Source of the DNA: DATFPQ01 sp035264765
Lineage (GTDB): Bacteria; Actinomycetota; Actinomycetes; Actinomycetales; Angustibacteraceae
Assembly (NCBI GenBank): GCA_035264765.1
Contig: DATFPQ010000078.1
Location: forward strand, 1-35,321
DNA length: 35,321 bases
Direction of reading: 5' to 3'
Shown piece after piece: positions 16,506 through 24,533 of the stretch (within the stretch, counting starts at the first letter, position 1; each line of letters starts with the position of its first letter). Under the pieces are notes generated by a model. That model saw nothing but the letters and a program-made list of their open reading frames with translations, was not told where the DNA came from and made no database searches. A program made the position numbers and the translations under genes.

Positions 16506-16744
16506 GGCTCAAGTGTCCTGCCCCGCAGGGGTGGAGCGCTCATCGGGGACGGCGCGTCGCGCCCCGATTCGATTCACAGTGCCCTCCTGGGGCACAATGG
16601 GCCTGGCGGACGAGGCGAGGATGCCCGTCCGCGGTCGAGTGCGAGGTGCCTGGGTCCGTCATCGGTTCACCAGGCGAAGCCGCGGGAACGCGGGGGAACA
16701 CGCTCAGCGGCCACCCCCGATCTCTCCCGAGAGGCAGTACCTCC

Positions 16745-18193
16745 TTGTCTGCTCCCACGTCCACCGACGTCTCCTTCGCCTCGCTCGGCGTCCCGGCCCC
16801 GCTGGTGCGGGCGCTCGCCGACCGCGGCATCACCACCGCCTTCCCGATCCAGGCGGCCACGCTGCCCGACTCGCTGGCCGGGCGCGACGTCCTGGGCCGC
16901 GGCCGCACCGGCAGCGGCAAGACCGTCGCCTTCGCCCTGCCCACCGTCGCGGCGCTCGCCGCCGGCCGCCGTCCGCGGCGGCCCTCCCGGCCCCGCGCCC
17001 TGGTGCTGCTGCCGACGCGTGAGCTCGCCAACCAGGTGGCCGACACGTTGACGCCGCTCGCCGCCGCCGTCGGCCTGAAGACCACGACGGTGTTCGGAGG
17101 CGTGAGCCAGCACCCGCAGGTGACCGCCCTGCGTGCCGGCGTGGACGTCCTCGTGGCCTGCCCCGGCCGGCTCGAGGACCTGATCGGCCAGGGCCTCGTG
17201 CACCTGGACGACGTCGAGGTCACCGTTCTGGACGAGGCCGACCACATGGCCGACCTCGGCTTCCTGCCCGGCGTCAAGCGGCTGCTGGACCGCACACCAC
17301 GGGGCACCCAGCGGCTGCTGTTCTCCGCGACGCTTGACAACGGCATCGACGTCCTCGTCAAGCGCTACCTGCACAACCCGGTGACGCACTCGGTCGACCC
17401 GGCCGTTGCGCCGGTCGCGACGATGACGCACCACGTGCTGGCGGTGGAGAAGGACGACAAGACCGCCGTCGTCCGCGAGCTGGCCTCCGGACAGGGCCGC
17501 ACCCTGCTGTTCATGCGCACCAAGCACACCGCGAAGAAGCTGGCCCGCCAGCTGACGGCTAACGGCATCCCCGCTGTCGACCTGCACGGCAACCTCTCGC
17601 AGAACGCCCGGGAGCGGAACCTGGAGGCCTTCTCCTCCGGCGCCGTCCGGGTGCTGGTCGCGACCGACATCGCCGCCCGTGGCATCCACGTGGACGACGT
17701 CGGCCTCGTGGTCCACGTGGACCCGCCCGCCGAGCACAAGGCGTACCTGCACCGTTCGGGACGTACCGCCCGGGCCGGCGCAGACGGCGTCGTCGTCACC
17801 GTGATGACGCCGGACCAGGCCGGCGACGTCCGCACCCTGACCCGGCAGGCCGGCATCACGCCGATCCGCACCGCGGTGAGGCCGGGGGCGCCTGCCCTGC
17901 TCGAGCTCACCGGTCCGCACGCACCCCTCGTGGCGCCCGAGCCCGAACCGGTCGTCGCCATGGCCCCTCGCTCGACCTCCGGCCGCGCAGGCCGCTCCGC
18001 AGGCGCGGCCGGCTCCGGGCGGTCCGGGCAGGCCCGCTCCGGTCAGACCCACGCCGGTCAGACCCGCTCGGGTCAGGCTCGCTCGGCTCAGGCTCGTTCG
18101 GGTCAGGGACAGTCGGGTCCGGCCCGCTCGGGTGAGCAGGCGCCCGCGATGGGAGCCCGCCGTCGGCGTCGCCCTCGCCGCCCCGCCGCCTGA
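16745..18193 (+). CDS. DEAD-box ATP-dependent RNA helicase
   Basis: 482 residues from TTG 16745. The Q motif (FPIQ, 33-36), motif I GRTGSGKT (53-60), Ia PTREL (90-94), Ib CPGR (139-142, usually TPGR), DEAD at 163-166, SAT 194-196, motif V VATDIAARG (305-313) and VI HRSGRTAR (336-343) are all intact. It should unwind RNA using ATP in ribosome assembly or mRNA turnover. Residues 426-464 repeat R-S-G-Q-A, then comes an Arg-rich end (ARRRRRPRRP), a likely RNA-binding tail. The TTG start is preferred over GTG 16646: GAGAGG lies ten bases upstream and the 33 extra residues look non-coding. The 239-base upstream region may be a long leader, as in cold-induced helicases. Confidence 0.93.
   Translation: MSAPTSTDVSFASLGVPAPLVRALADRGITTAFPIQAATLPDSLAGRDVLGRGRTGSGKTVAFALPTVAALAAGRRPRRPSRPRALVLLPTRELANQVADTLTPLAAAVGLKTTTVFGGVSQHPQVTALRAGVDVLVACPGRLEDLIGQGLVHLDDVEVTVLDEADHMADLGFLPGVKRLLDRTPRGTQRLLFSATLDNGIDVLVKRYLHNPVTHSVDPAVAPVATMTHHVLAVEKDDKTAVVRELASGQGRTLLFMRTKHTAKKLARQLTANGIPAVDLHGNLSQNARERNLEAFSSGAVRVLVATDIAARGIHVDDVGLVVHVDPPAEHKAYLHRSGRTARAGADGVVVTVMTPDQAGDVRTLTRQAGITPIRTAVRPGAPALLELTGPHAPLVAPEPEPVVAMAPRSTSGRAGRSAGAAGSGRSGQARSGQTHAGQTRSGQARSAQARSGQGQSGPARSGEQAPAMGARRRRRPRRPAA
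18020..18136 (+). repeat. 15-bp tandem repeats in the helicase tail
   Basis: About eight degenerate in-frame units of 15 bases encode R-S-G-Q-(A/T) variants (HAGQT, RSAQA, QSGPA). Substitutions are mostly conservative, so the positively charged, Gly/Gln-rich character is kept while the DNA has diverged. Confidence 0.8.
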
Positions 18194-18225
18194 TCCCGTA
18201 CGGCCGCTCGGCTCCGGGGCTCCCC

Positions 18226-18231
18226 TAGGGT
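18226..18231 (+). promoter_or_regulatory. -10 element of the Gfo/Idh/MocA gene, likely leaderless
   Basis: TAGGGT ends 6 nt before ATG 18238. The gap to the helicase stop is only 44 bases, yet the element suggests the gene has its own transcript. Confidence 0.55.
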
Positions 18232-18237
18232 GAGCGC

Positions 18238-19236
18238 ATGATCGAACCGCCCACGGACCGGCCCGTCCGATTCGGCATCGTGGGCACCGGCGGCATCGCC
18301 GCCGCGTTCACCGACGACCTGCGGCTGCTCGACGACGCCGAGGTGGTCGCGGTCGGGTCCCGGTCGCAGCAGACCGCGGATGCGTTCGCTGCGGCCCACG
18401 GCGTCGAGCGTGCGCACGGGACCTATGAAGGACTGCTGAGCGACGGTGAGGTGGACGTCGTCTACGTCGCGACGCCGCACCCGTGGCACCACCCCGTGGC
18501 GATGCAGGCGATCGCGTCCGGCAAAGCGCTGCTCGTCGAGAAGCCGTTCACCATGACCGGTGACGAGGCGCAGGACATCGTGGACGCCGCCCGGCGCGCC
18601 GGCAGCTTCTGCATGGAAGCCATGTGGGCGCGGTTCAACCCCCACCTGGTGCGCGTCCGCGAGGTCGTGGCGAGCGGTGAGCTCGGCGAGATCACCACGG
18701 TGCTGGCCGACCACGGTCAGTGGTTCCCCAGGGACCGCAGCTCGCGCCTGTTCGCGCCCGAGCTCGGCGGCGGCGCGCTGCTGGACCTCGGCGTCTACCC
18801 GGTCTCCTTCGCCTCGATGGTGCTCGGGACGCCGACCCGGGTGACCGCACGCGCGACGAGCGCCTTCACCGGCGTCGACGCGCAGACGTCGATCCTGCTG
18901 GAGCACGCCGGTGGCGCCCACGCCGTGCTGACGTGCACGCTGCGGGCCGTCAGCCCCACCACCGCGGCCGTCGTCGGCACCGAGGGACGGCTGGAGATCG
19001 ACGGCCCCTGGTACGCACCGGGCGGTTTCACCGTGACGCCCCGCGGGGGGACGCCGTGGCGGTACGAAGAGCCGCACGATGGCGTGGGCCTGCGGCACGA
19101 GGCGGCCGAGGTGGTGCACTGCCTGCGAGCGGGCCGTCCGGAGAGCGACGTGATGCCGCTCGCCGAGACGGTCGCCATTATGCGGACCCTGGACGAGATC
19201 CATCGCCAGACGGGCGCGGACCTGCACGTCGACTGA
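18238..19236 (+). CDS. Gfo/Idh/MocA family oxidoreductase
   Basis: 332 residues. The N-terminal Rossmann fold has GTGGIA at 16-21, VATPHPWHHPVAMQAI, and the family EKP (101-103) whose Lys is catalytic. The C-terminal alpha/beta domain has GGGALLDLGVYPVSFASMVLG, holding the substrate-site Asp and Tyr (a dihydrodiol/xylose dehydrogenase-like pattern). It oxidises or reduces a sugar, polyol or dihydrodiol with NAD(P); which one cannot be told. It is cytoplasmic. There is no ribosome site in front of the ATG, only a -10 element, so translation is probably leaderless. It follows the helicase on the same strand and converges with the STAS gene across 30 bases. Confidence 0.88.
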   Translation: MIEPPTDRPVRFGIVGTGGIAAAFTDDLRLLDDAEVVAVGSRSQQTADAFAAAHGVERAHGTYEGLLSDGEVDVVYVATPHPWHHPVAMQAIASGKALLVEKPFTMTGDEAQDIVDAARRAGSFCMEAMWARFNPHLVRVREVVASGELGEITTVLADHGQWFPRDRSSRLFAPELGGGALLDLGVYPVSFASMVLGTPTRVTARATSAFTGVDAQTSILLEHAGGAHAVLTCTLRAVSPTTAAVVGTEGRLEIDGPWYAPGGFTVTPRGGTPWRYEEPHDGVGLRHEAAEVVHCLRAGRPESDVMPLAETVAIMRTLDEIHRQTGADLHVD

Positions 19237-19266
19237 GCTCGCCCTCCGGACGACGCGCCCGTCGGC

Positions 19267-19689
19267 TCAGGTCAGGTGCAGCCGGGGCGGGGAACAGACG
19301 TCAGGGACCGGCTCCAGCAGCTGGTGGGTCCCGGTCAGCTGCAGGATGCGACGCACGCCCGCCGGCACGCTCTCCAGGCGCATCCACCCGCCCTTGGACG
19401 CGGTGAGGTCGCGGGCGGTGACCAGCACGCGGATGCCGGCGCAGTCCAGGAACGAGACCCGGCCGAGGTCGAGGACGAGGCAGGACGCGCCAGCGTCGAC
19501 CAGGGACGCCAAGGACTGGCGCAGGTCGCCGGCCGAGCTGAGGTCCATGTCGCCCTCGACGCACACCACCGCAGTCCCGCCGTCCCGGCTGGTGCTGACG
19601 CGTAGGCCCTGCTGGCCCGGCCCCTGACCGTGCGGGGTCAGCGGCACGACCCGGGAGGTGGATCCCCCCGAGGAGATGAAACGAGCCAT
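19267..19689 (-). CDS. STAS-domain protein, anti-sigma-factor-antagonist-like
   Basis: 140 residues. A disordered N-terminus (1-28) precedes a STAS domain: TAVVCVEGDMDLSSAGDLRQSL, CLVLDLGRVSFLDCAGIRVLVTA, and RRILQLTG. STAS proteins of the SpoIIAA/RsbV class release sigma factors by binding anti-sigma kinases and are switched off by phosphorylation of a Ser/Thr in D-S-(S/T)-G. Here that site reads D82-C-A-G, so neither position can be phosphorylated by a Ser/Thr kinase. ATG 19689 has GGAAGGG seven bases upstream; the frame extends to 19821 but without a better start. No anti-sigma factor or sigma gene is next to it. Confidence 0.87.
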   Translation of the reverse strand: MARFISSGGSTSRVVPLTPHGQGPGQQGLRVSTSRDGGTAVVCVEGDMDLSSAGDLRQSLASLVDAGASCLVLDLGRVSFLDCAGIRVLVTARDLTASKGGWMRLESVPAGVRRILQLTGTHQLLEPVPDVCSPPRLHLT

Positions 19690-19950
19690 CCCTGGTCCCT
19701 TCCGGAGCGCCGCGAACTCGCCGTACCGAGTGGGCCTCCGGCTTCCCGGACCTGGAGGCACAATGTCCGCCTCGCCGCTCTGGGCGGCACCGGGACGGCG
19801 TCGGTCTCCTCGAAGGATCACCTGCTCTCACGGTATGCCCGGCCCGTTTGCGGTCGGCTGTCGTGCACCGTCACATCTGCGTCAGGTTGCTGACACCGAC
19901 CAGCGCGAAACCCGGCGCCGCCCCCGTCGCGCTGGTACCGGGCCATGCCG

Positions 19951-19956
19951 TACAAC
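19951..19956 (+). promoter_or_regulatory. Weak -10-like element before glycerate kinase
   Basis: TACAAC ends 6 nt before ATG 19963. It matches TANNNT except the last base, so it is weaker than the other such elements in the window. The GGCGGG between could alternatively act as a poor ribosome site. Confidence 0.3.
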
Positions 19957-19962
19957 GGCGGG

Positions 19963-21093
19963 ATGCATGTCGTCGTCGCACCAGACAAGCTCAAGGGCTC
20001 GCTCACGGCGGAGCAGGCCGCTGCCGCGATCGAGGCCGGCCTGCGCCGCGTCGTACCGGACCTGGACGTCCGGCGGTGTCCGGTCGCCGACGGGGGGGAC
20101 GGGACGGTGGCGGCCGCCGTCAGCCGGGGGTGGCAGCCGCGGACCGCAACGGTCAGCGGACCCTTCGGCGACCCCGTGCCCGCGACCTGGGCGCAGCAGG
20201 GCGGCACCGCGCTGGTCGAGCTCGCCGAGGCCAGCGGGCTGCGCCAGGCGGGCGGCCGCCGGGACGCCCAGCGCGCCACCAGCCGGGGCACCGGCGAGCT
20301 GGTCCGGGCAGCCCTCGACGCCGGCTGCGAGGAGGTGGTGATCGGCCTGGGCGGCAGCGCCTGCACCGATGGCGGGTCCGGGATGCTCCGGGCGCTGGGC
20401 GCGCGGGTGGTGGACGCCGACGGGAAGCCGCTGCCGGACGGCGGCGGCCCGCTTGCCGGGGTCGCCGAGGTCGACCTGTCCGGCCTCGACCCCCGGCTGG
20501 CCTCCACTCGCGTTGTCGTGGCGACCGACGTCGACGTGCCGCTGCTCGGACCCTCGGGTGCCGCGCAGTCCTTCGGGCCGCAGAAGGGCGCCACGCCGGA
20601 CGACGTCGTGCAGCTCGAGGCCGCGCTCGGCCGCTGGGCCGAGGTCACGGCCCTCGCCTGCGGCCTCGACCCCGTCGAAGCCACGGGCCGACCGGGGGCG
20701 GGAGCGGCCGGGGGCGTCGGCTTCGCGGCCCTTGCGGTCCTGGGCGCCCAACGAAGGTCCGGCGTCGAGGAGGTCCTTGAGCTGGTGGGCTTCCACGAGC
20801 TGGTGCGCGGGGCGGCACTGGTCGTGACCGCCGAGGGCTCGCTGGACGAGCAGAGCCTGCACGGCAAGGCACCCGTCGGCGTGGCGAGCGCCGCCGCGCG
20901 GGCGGGAGTGCCCGTGGTGGCGGTGGTCGGCCGGTGCGCGCTCTCCGCGGAGCAGTCCCGGGCGGCCGGCCTGAACGAGGTCCGCGCGCTCGGGGACGCC
21001 GGCACCGACACCGCGACGTTGATGGCGCAGGCCGGTCCGCTGGTGGAGCAGGCGGCCGAGGAGCTCGGTCGGCGCTGGCTGCGCGGGGACTGA
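19963..21093 (+). CDS. Glycerate kinase (GlxK/GarK type)
   Basis: 376 residues. It phosphorylates D-glycerate with ATP (2-phosphoglycerate in this family), feeding glyoxylate/glycerate into glycolysis. Family signatures: VVVAPDKLKGSLTAEQAA at the start, CPVADGGDGT near 44-53, GLGGSACTDGGSGML, ATDVDVPLLGPSGAAQSFGPQKGA, GAGAAGGVGFA and TAEGSLDEQSLHGKAP. ATG 19963 is preferred to ATG 19945 because the conserved beta-strand begins immediately after it, as usual for the family. It diverges from the STAS gene, with no other glyoxylate-pathway gene adjacent. Confidence 0.93.
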   Translation: MHVVVAPDKLKGSLTAEQAAAAIEAGLRRVVPDLDVRRCPVADGGDGTVAAAVSRGWQPRTATVSGPFGDPVPATWAQQGGTALVELAEASGLRQAGGRRDAQRATSRGTGELVRAALDAGCEEVVIGLGGSACTDGGSGMLRALGARVVDADGKPLPDGGGPLAGVAEVDLSGLDPRLASTRVVVATDVDVPLLGPSGAAQSFGPQKGATPDDVVQLEAALGRWAEVTALACGLDPVEATGRPGAGAAGGVGFAALAVLGAQRRSGVEEVLELVGFHELVRGAALVVTAEGSLDEQSLHGKAPVGVASAAARAGVPVVAVVGRCALSAEQSRAAGLNEVRALGDAGTDTATLMAQAGPLVEQAAEELGRRWLRGD

Positions 21094-21400
21094 GGCCGCC
21101 GCAGGTCCTCCGTCACGCCAAGGTGCAGCGACCACCCTCGGACCGGAAGCAGCCGAGCCTCCCAAGCCGAGCCTTCTCAACAAGGTTTTCGCGGCGCAAC
21201 GGATCAGCCTGTTCGGCCTGATGCCGACGAGCACGACGCGCGCCTCAGTCCTCCACTGCGCCAGCGGCATCGGAGTTTTACCAGCCCTTGGGGGTCACGG
21301 CCCTTTACGGCCTAACGGCGCCCCCCTAGCCTTCGAAGGTTCGCGCGAAACCCCCGGGGCGGGGTCCGCCGCCTCGGTCCGTTCTCGACGAGGAGGACCT
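21094..21400. other. Gap upstream of the secreted phosphoesterase
   Basis: 307 bases with no supported gene. It contains a 10-base palindrome CCTTCGAAGG (21330-21339) about 60 bases before the phosphoesterase start, a possible operator, and GAGGAGG just before that start. A frame from 21221 crosses it but lacks protein character until the signal peptide at 21401. No clear terminator hairpin is seen after the kinase. Confidence 0.5.
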
Positions 21401-23023
21401 GTGCGTCGACCGCTCATCCTGGGGGCCGTGACGGCTCTCGCGCTTGCAGGCTCGGGCCTGCAGCTTGCCACCGCCGCCGGGCCGTCGGCGCGGGAGGACC
21501 ATCGGGGCCGTGACCGGATCACCAACCTGGTCGTGATCTATCAGGAGAACCACAGCTTCGACAACGTCTTCGGTAACTGGGGCCGGGTCGGCCGAGACCG
21601 CGTCGACGGCATCGCCCAGGCCACCCAGCGGCAGCGCACCCAGGTCGACCAGGACGGCTTCGCGTACGGCTGCCTGTTGCAGAAGGACGTGAACCTCACC
21701 TCGCCACCGCTCGATGGCTGGTGCCGGGACACGCGGCCGAAGGTGGGTTCGACCTCCTTCGCGAACGGGCCGTGGCTGATCGACGACTTCATCAGGCCCG
21801 AGGACACTACCTGCCCGGCCCCCGGTCAGAGCGCGCCGAACGGCGTGCTGAAGGGCAGCGGACAGCCGGGCGGCTGCACCCGCGACCTCGTGCACCGCTT
21901 CTACCAGGAGCAGTACCAGCTCAATCGCGGCCGGCAGAACCGCTATGTCACGGGCAGTGACGCCGTCGGCCTGACCATGGGCACGTACGACACGAAGCGC
22001 TTGCCGATCTACAACTACCTGCACAGCTGGAGGGCACCGCACTACGTGGTCGCCGACCGCTTCTTCCAGGCGGCCTTCGGCGGTTCGTTCCTGAACCACC
22101 AGTACCTGATCGCCGCGCGGGCGCCGATCGACACGGACCCGGGCGCGGGCGCGACTCCGACGAGGAACTCCGTGGTCGACTCGAACCGGATGCCCATCAA
22201 CTACCCGCTGTACACGGCGACCAGGTCGGACGTCGTGGACGGTCAACTCACCCAGAAGTGCGCCAACGGCGCGACGAACAACGTCGCCCTGGCCTGCGGG
22301 GACTTCGCGGTCAACACGGTGCAACCCAGCAGCCCGCCGTTCGGCAACGGCGCGAAGATCCCGCTCGTCGACGACAGCAAGTACCCCAACATCGGTGACC
22401 GGATGACCGCGGCCGGCGTGAGCTGGAACTGGTACGCGGGCGGCTGGAACGACGCCGCGGCCGGCAGACCGGGCCCGCTGTTCCAGTACCACCACCAGCC
22501 CTTCAACTACTTTGCCGACTACGCGCCCGACAAGCCAGGCCGGGCCCATCTGCGGGACGAGACCGAGTTCTTCGCGGCGGCGCGCGGGGGTGGGCTGCCC
22601 ACGGTCAGCTTCGTCAAGCCCTACGGCGCCGAGAACGAGCACCCTGGGTACGCCAGCGAGCCGAACGGCAGCGACCACCTGGTGGATCTGATCAAGGCGG
22701 TGCAGGCCGGCCCGCAGGCGCGACACACCCTCATCGTCGTCACCTACGACGAGTTCGGCGGGCAATGGGACCACGTCCCGCCTCCCGGACAGGGCAGCAG
22801 CACGACCGGCGTCCGAGACGCCTTCGGCCCCGGCACCCGCATCCCGGCCCTGGTGATCTCCAAGGCGTTCCGCCGCTCGGGCGTCGACCACACGGTGTAC
22901 GACACGACCTCGATCCTGGCCAGCATCGAGCGGGCCCTGGGGCTGGCGCCGGTCGACACGCGGGACGCCCGCGTCGCGGACCTGTCGCCCGCGCTGCGGG
23001 TGGGAGGTCTGCGGATGCCATAA
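21401..23023 (+). CDS. Secreted phosphoesterase (phospholipase C/acid phosphatase AcpA family)
   Basis: 540 residues. The signal peptide is VRRPLILGAVTALALAGSGLQLATAA, probably cut near residue 26. The domain is of the phosphoesterase family that includes bacterial phospholipase C and Francisella AcpA: LVVIYQENHSFDNVFG at 43-58 with metal- and active-site Glu49/Asn50, a central RFFQAAFGGSFLNHQYL, then VSFVKPYGAENEHPGY and TYDEFGGQWDHVPPP near 448-462, which supplies the second metal cluster. It cleaves phosphate mono- or diesters outside the cell, perhaps for phosphate supply or lipid turnover. Eight or so Cys suggest disulphides. GTG 21401 follows GGAGG by four bases and starts the signal peptide exactly. 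A single-gene unit is likely. Confidence 0.9.
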   Translation: MRRPLILGAVTALALAGSGLQLATAAGPSAREDHRGRDRITNLVVIYQENHSFDNVFGNWGRVGRDRVDGIAQATQRQRTQVDQDGFAYGCLLQKDVNLTSPPLDGWCRDTRPKVGSTSFANGPWLIDDFIRPEDTTCPAPGQSAPNGVLKGSGQPGGCTRDLVHRFYQEQYQLNRGRQNRYVTGSDAVGLTMGTYDTKRLPIYNYLHSWRAPHYVVADRFFQAAFGGSFLNHQYLIAARAPIDTDPGAGATPTRNSVVDSNRMPINYPLYTATRSDVVDGQLTQKCANGATNNVALACGDFAVNTVQPSSPPFGNGAKIPLVDDSKYPNIGDRMTAAGVSWNWYAGGWNDAAAGRPGPLFQYHHQPFNYFADYAPDKPGRAHLRDETEFFAAARGGGLPTVSFVKPYGAENEHPGYASEPNGSDHLVDLIKAVQAGPQARHTLIVVTYDEFGGQWDHVPPPGQGSSTTGVRDAFGPGTRIPALVISKAFRRSGVDHTVYDTTSILASIERALGLAPVDTRDARVADLSPALRVGGLRMP

Positions 23024-23102
23024 CAACCCCGGCGACCCCCCGGCGAACCCGGCTAACCCCGGCGAACGCCTTGCCGAACTCCCGCCAACCCCGAGCGGCA
23101 CA

Positions 23103-23148
23103 TCGAGGGGCCGTCACCGTCCGAGTTCTATCGGTCACGGCCCCTCGA
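23103..23148 (+). terminator. 12-bp inverted repeat after the phosphoesterase gene
   Basis: Arms TCGAGGGGCCGT / ACGGCCCCTCGA are perfect and separated by 22 bases, 79 bases after the stop. The stretch before it (23024-23070) holds imperfect copies of AACCCCGGCGA. A terminator is most likely; an operator for the downstream gene is less so. Confidence 0.6.
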
Positions 23149-23229
23149 CGCCGCAGGTCCTTGCCCTTACGCTGTAAGCAGGGTCCGGCAGCGCGGCTCT
23201 CCCGGTCTATCCATCGGAAGGCGCCCCGT

Positions 23230-23559
23230 ATGACCCGAACCACCTCAGCCTTGCGCGCGCAGGCCCGTCCCGTCCTGACACTCGTCCCGCCGCCCGCCTC
23301 CGGCCCGTATGGCGAAGTGTGCGTGCTCCTCGACCCGGGCCGGGCCGTCGTCTGGCTGCACGGGGTGATCGACGAGTCCCTCGCCGACGACCTCGCGGAC
23401 GCCGCGACCGACCTGCTCCAGGCCGGGCTGCCGGTGAGGATCGAGGCCCGGTCGGTGTCGTCGGCCGACGCCGTGGCGCTCCGCCTGGTGACCCAGCTGC
23501 TCGAGGCCGGCCTCCCGGTCGAGATTCATGACCCCAGCGGTCGGCTCACCCCGCGCTGA
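23230..23559 (+). CDS. Small STAS-like protein
   Basis: 109 residues. After a 28-residue polar/Pro-rich start, the strand-helix-strand pattern AVVWLHGVIDESLADDLADAATDLLQAGLPVRIEARSVSSADAVALRLVTQLLEAGLPVEIHD resembles a STAS fold, with V-I-D at the domain start as in STAS proteins. The usual phospho-loop D-S-(S/T)-G is replaced by S-S-A-D-A, so regulation, if any, differs. The assignment is by pattern only and could be wrong. ATG 23230 has GGAAGG eight bases upstream. CTTAC-GCT-GTAAG at 23166-23178 is a small inverted repeat in the promoter region. The last 12 bases including the stop (ACCCCGCGCTGA) recur 22 bases later. Confidence 0.65.
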   Translation: MTRTTSALRAQARPVLTLVPPPASGPYGEVCVLLDPGRAVVWLHGVIDESLADDLADAATDLLQAGLPVRIEARSVSSADAVALRLVTQLLEAGLPVEIHDPSGRLTPR

Positions 23560-23662
23560 TCCCGTTCTGACCCCGCGCTGACCTCGGGGTGGCCTGGCGG
23601 CTGACCCGGCCCTCACGCCCTCCGGCCCCTCCCCATCCCGCCACGCTGAGTACTTCCGCGGC

Positions 23663-23668
23663 TACCCT
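23663..23668 (+). promoter_or_regulatory. -10 element of the sulfurtransferase gene, likely leaderless
   Basis: TACCCT ends 6 nt before ATG 23675, identical in sequence and spacing to the lysS element. Confidence 0.55.
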
Positions 23669-23674
23669 GCCGCC

Positions 23675-24496
23675 ATGATCCCCCCGGTGGTCGACGCGAC
23701 CTGGCTGGCGGCCCGGCGCCAGGACGTGGTGCTCGCCGACGTCCGCTGGTACCTCGACGGCCGGTCCGGCCGAGCGGCGTACGACGCCGGTCATCTCCCG
23801 GGCGCCGTCTTCGTCGACCTGGACCGATGGCTGTCGCGTCGGGGGGAGCCTGCGGAAGGACGGCATCCGCTGCCGGAGCCGGAGGTGTTCGCGGCCGGGA
23901 TGTCTCGCCTGGGCATCGCGAACGGCAGTGTCGTGGTGGCCTACGACGACCAGGGCGGCGTGATCGCCGCCCGGCTGGTTTGGCTGCTGCGCGCCACGGG
24001 CCACGAAGCGGCGCTGCTGGACGGCGGGCTGTCGGCGTTCGACGGGCCTCTGTCCACCGAGCCGGTGCTGCCCGAGCCCGCGGACTTCACGCCGACCCCG
24101 TGGCCACCGCAGCGGCTGGCCGACCTGGACGACGCGGTGGACCCGGCCGCGACGGTGCTCGACGCGCGACCTCCGGAGCGCTACCGAGGTGAGATCGAGC
24201 CGGTCGACCCCAGGGCCGGCCACATCCCGGGCGCCGTCAACGTGCCCTGCCGCGACAACCTCGACGCGACCGGCCGGTTCCTGCCGGCCGAGGCGCTCCG
24301 CCGACGGCTGCGTGCCGCCGGCGTCGTGGAGGGCGCCGACGTCGTCTCCTACTGCGGCTCCGGCGTCACGGCCTGCCACAACCTGATCGCGCTCGAGCTC
24401 GTCGGCCTGGGCCCAGGCCGGCTGTACGCCGGCTCCTGGTCGGGGTACAGCTCCACTCCGGGACGTCCGGTCGCGACCGGGGACGCGCCTGGCTGA
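23675..24496 (+). CDS. sseA: Two-domain rhodanese-type sulfurtransferase (3-mercaptopyruvate type)
   Basis: 273 residues with two rhodanese domains. The N-terminal one (5-125: LADVRWYLDGRSGRAAYDAGHLPGAVFVDLD) is inactive, having Asp91 where the Cys would be. The C-terminal one (155-268) has the active loop C227-G-S-G-V-T, the pattern typical of 3-mercaptopyruvate sulfurtransferase rather than thiosulfate rhodanese (CRKGVT). It moves sulfur from 3-mercaptopyruvate or thiosulfate to a thiol or cyanide acceptor in the cytoplasm. No ribosome site precedes the ATG, only the -10 element. It converges with the aldo/keto reductase gene over 37 bases. The choice between the two sulfur donors is by motif only. 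Confidence 0.88.
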   Translation: MIPPVVDATWLAARRQDVVLADVRWYLDGRSGRAAYDAGHLPGAVFVDLDRWLSRRGEPAEGRHPLPEPEVFAAGMSRLGIANGSVVVAYDDQGGVIAARLVWLLRATGHEAALLDGGLSAFDGPLSTEPVLPEPADFTPTPWPPQRLADLDDAVDPAATVLDARPPERYRGEIEPVDPRAGHIPGAVNVPCRDNLDATGRFLPAEALRRRLRAAGVVEGADVVSYCGSGVTACHNLIALELVGLGPGRLYAGSWSGYSSTPGRPVATGDAPG

Positions 24497-24533
24497 CCTG
24501 GCCGACCCCGGCTGGACCTGGACGGGGGCCGAC

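Noticed and set aside
16646..16744. Earlier GTG start for the helicase
   Set aside because: The 33 extra residues have no helicase character and the ribosome site fits TTG 16745 better; it is not excluded.
14694..17051. Very long plus-strand open frame antisense to the GH15 gene
   Set aside because: It mirrors the codon bias of GH15, has no start signal or family motif, and runs into the helicase leader out of frame. The same holds for the long antisense frames over lysS (4718-6496) and over the flavoprotein fusion (27190-28869).
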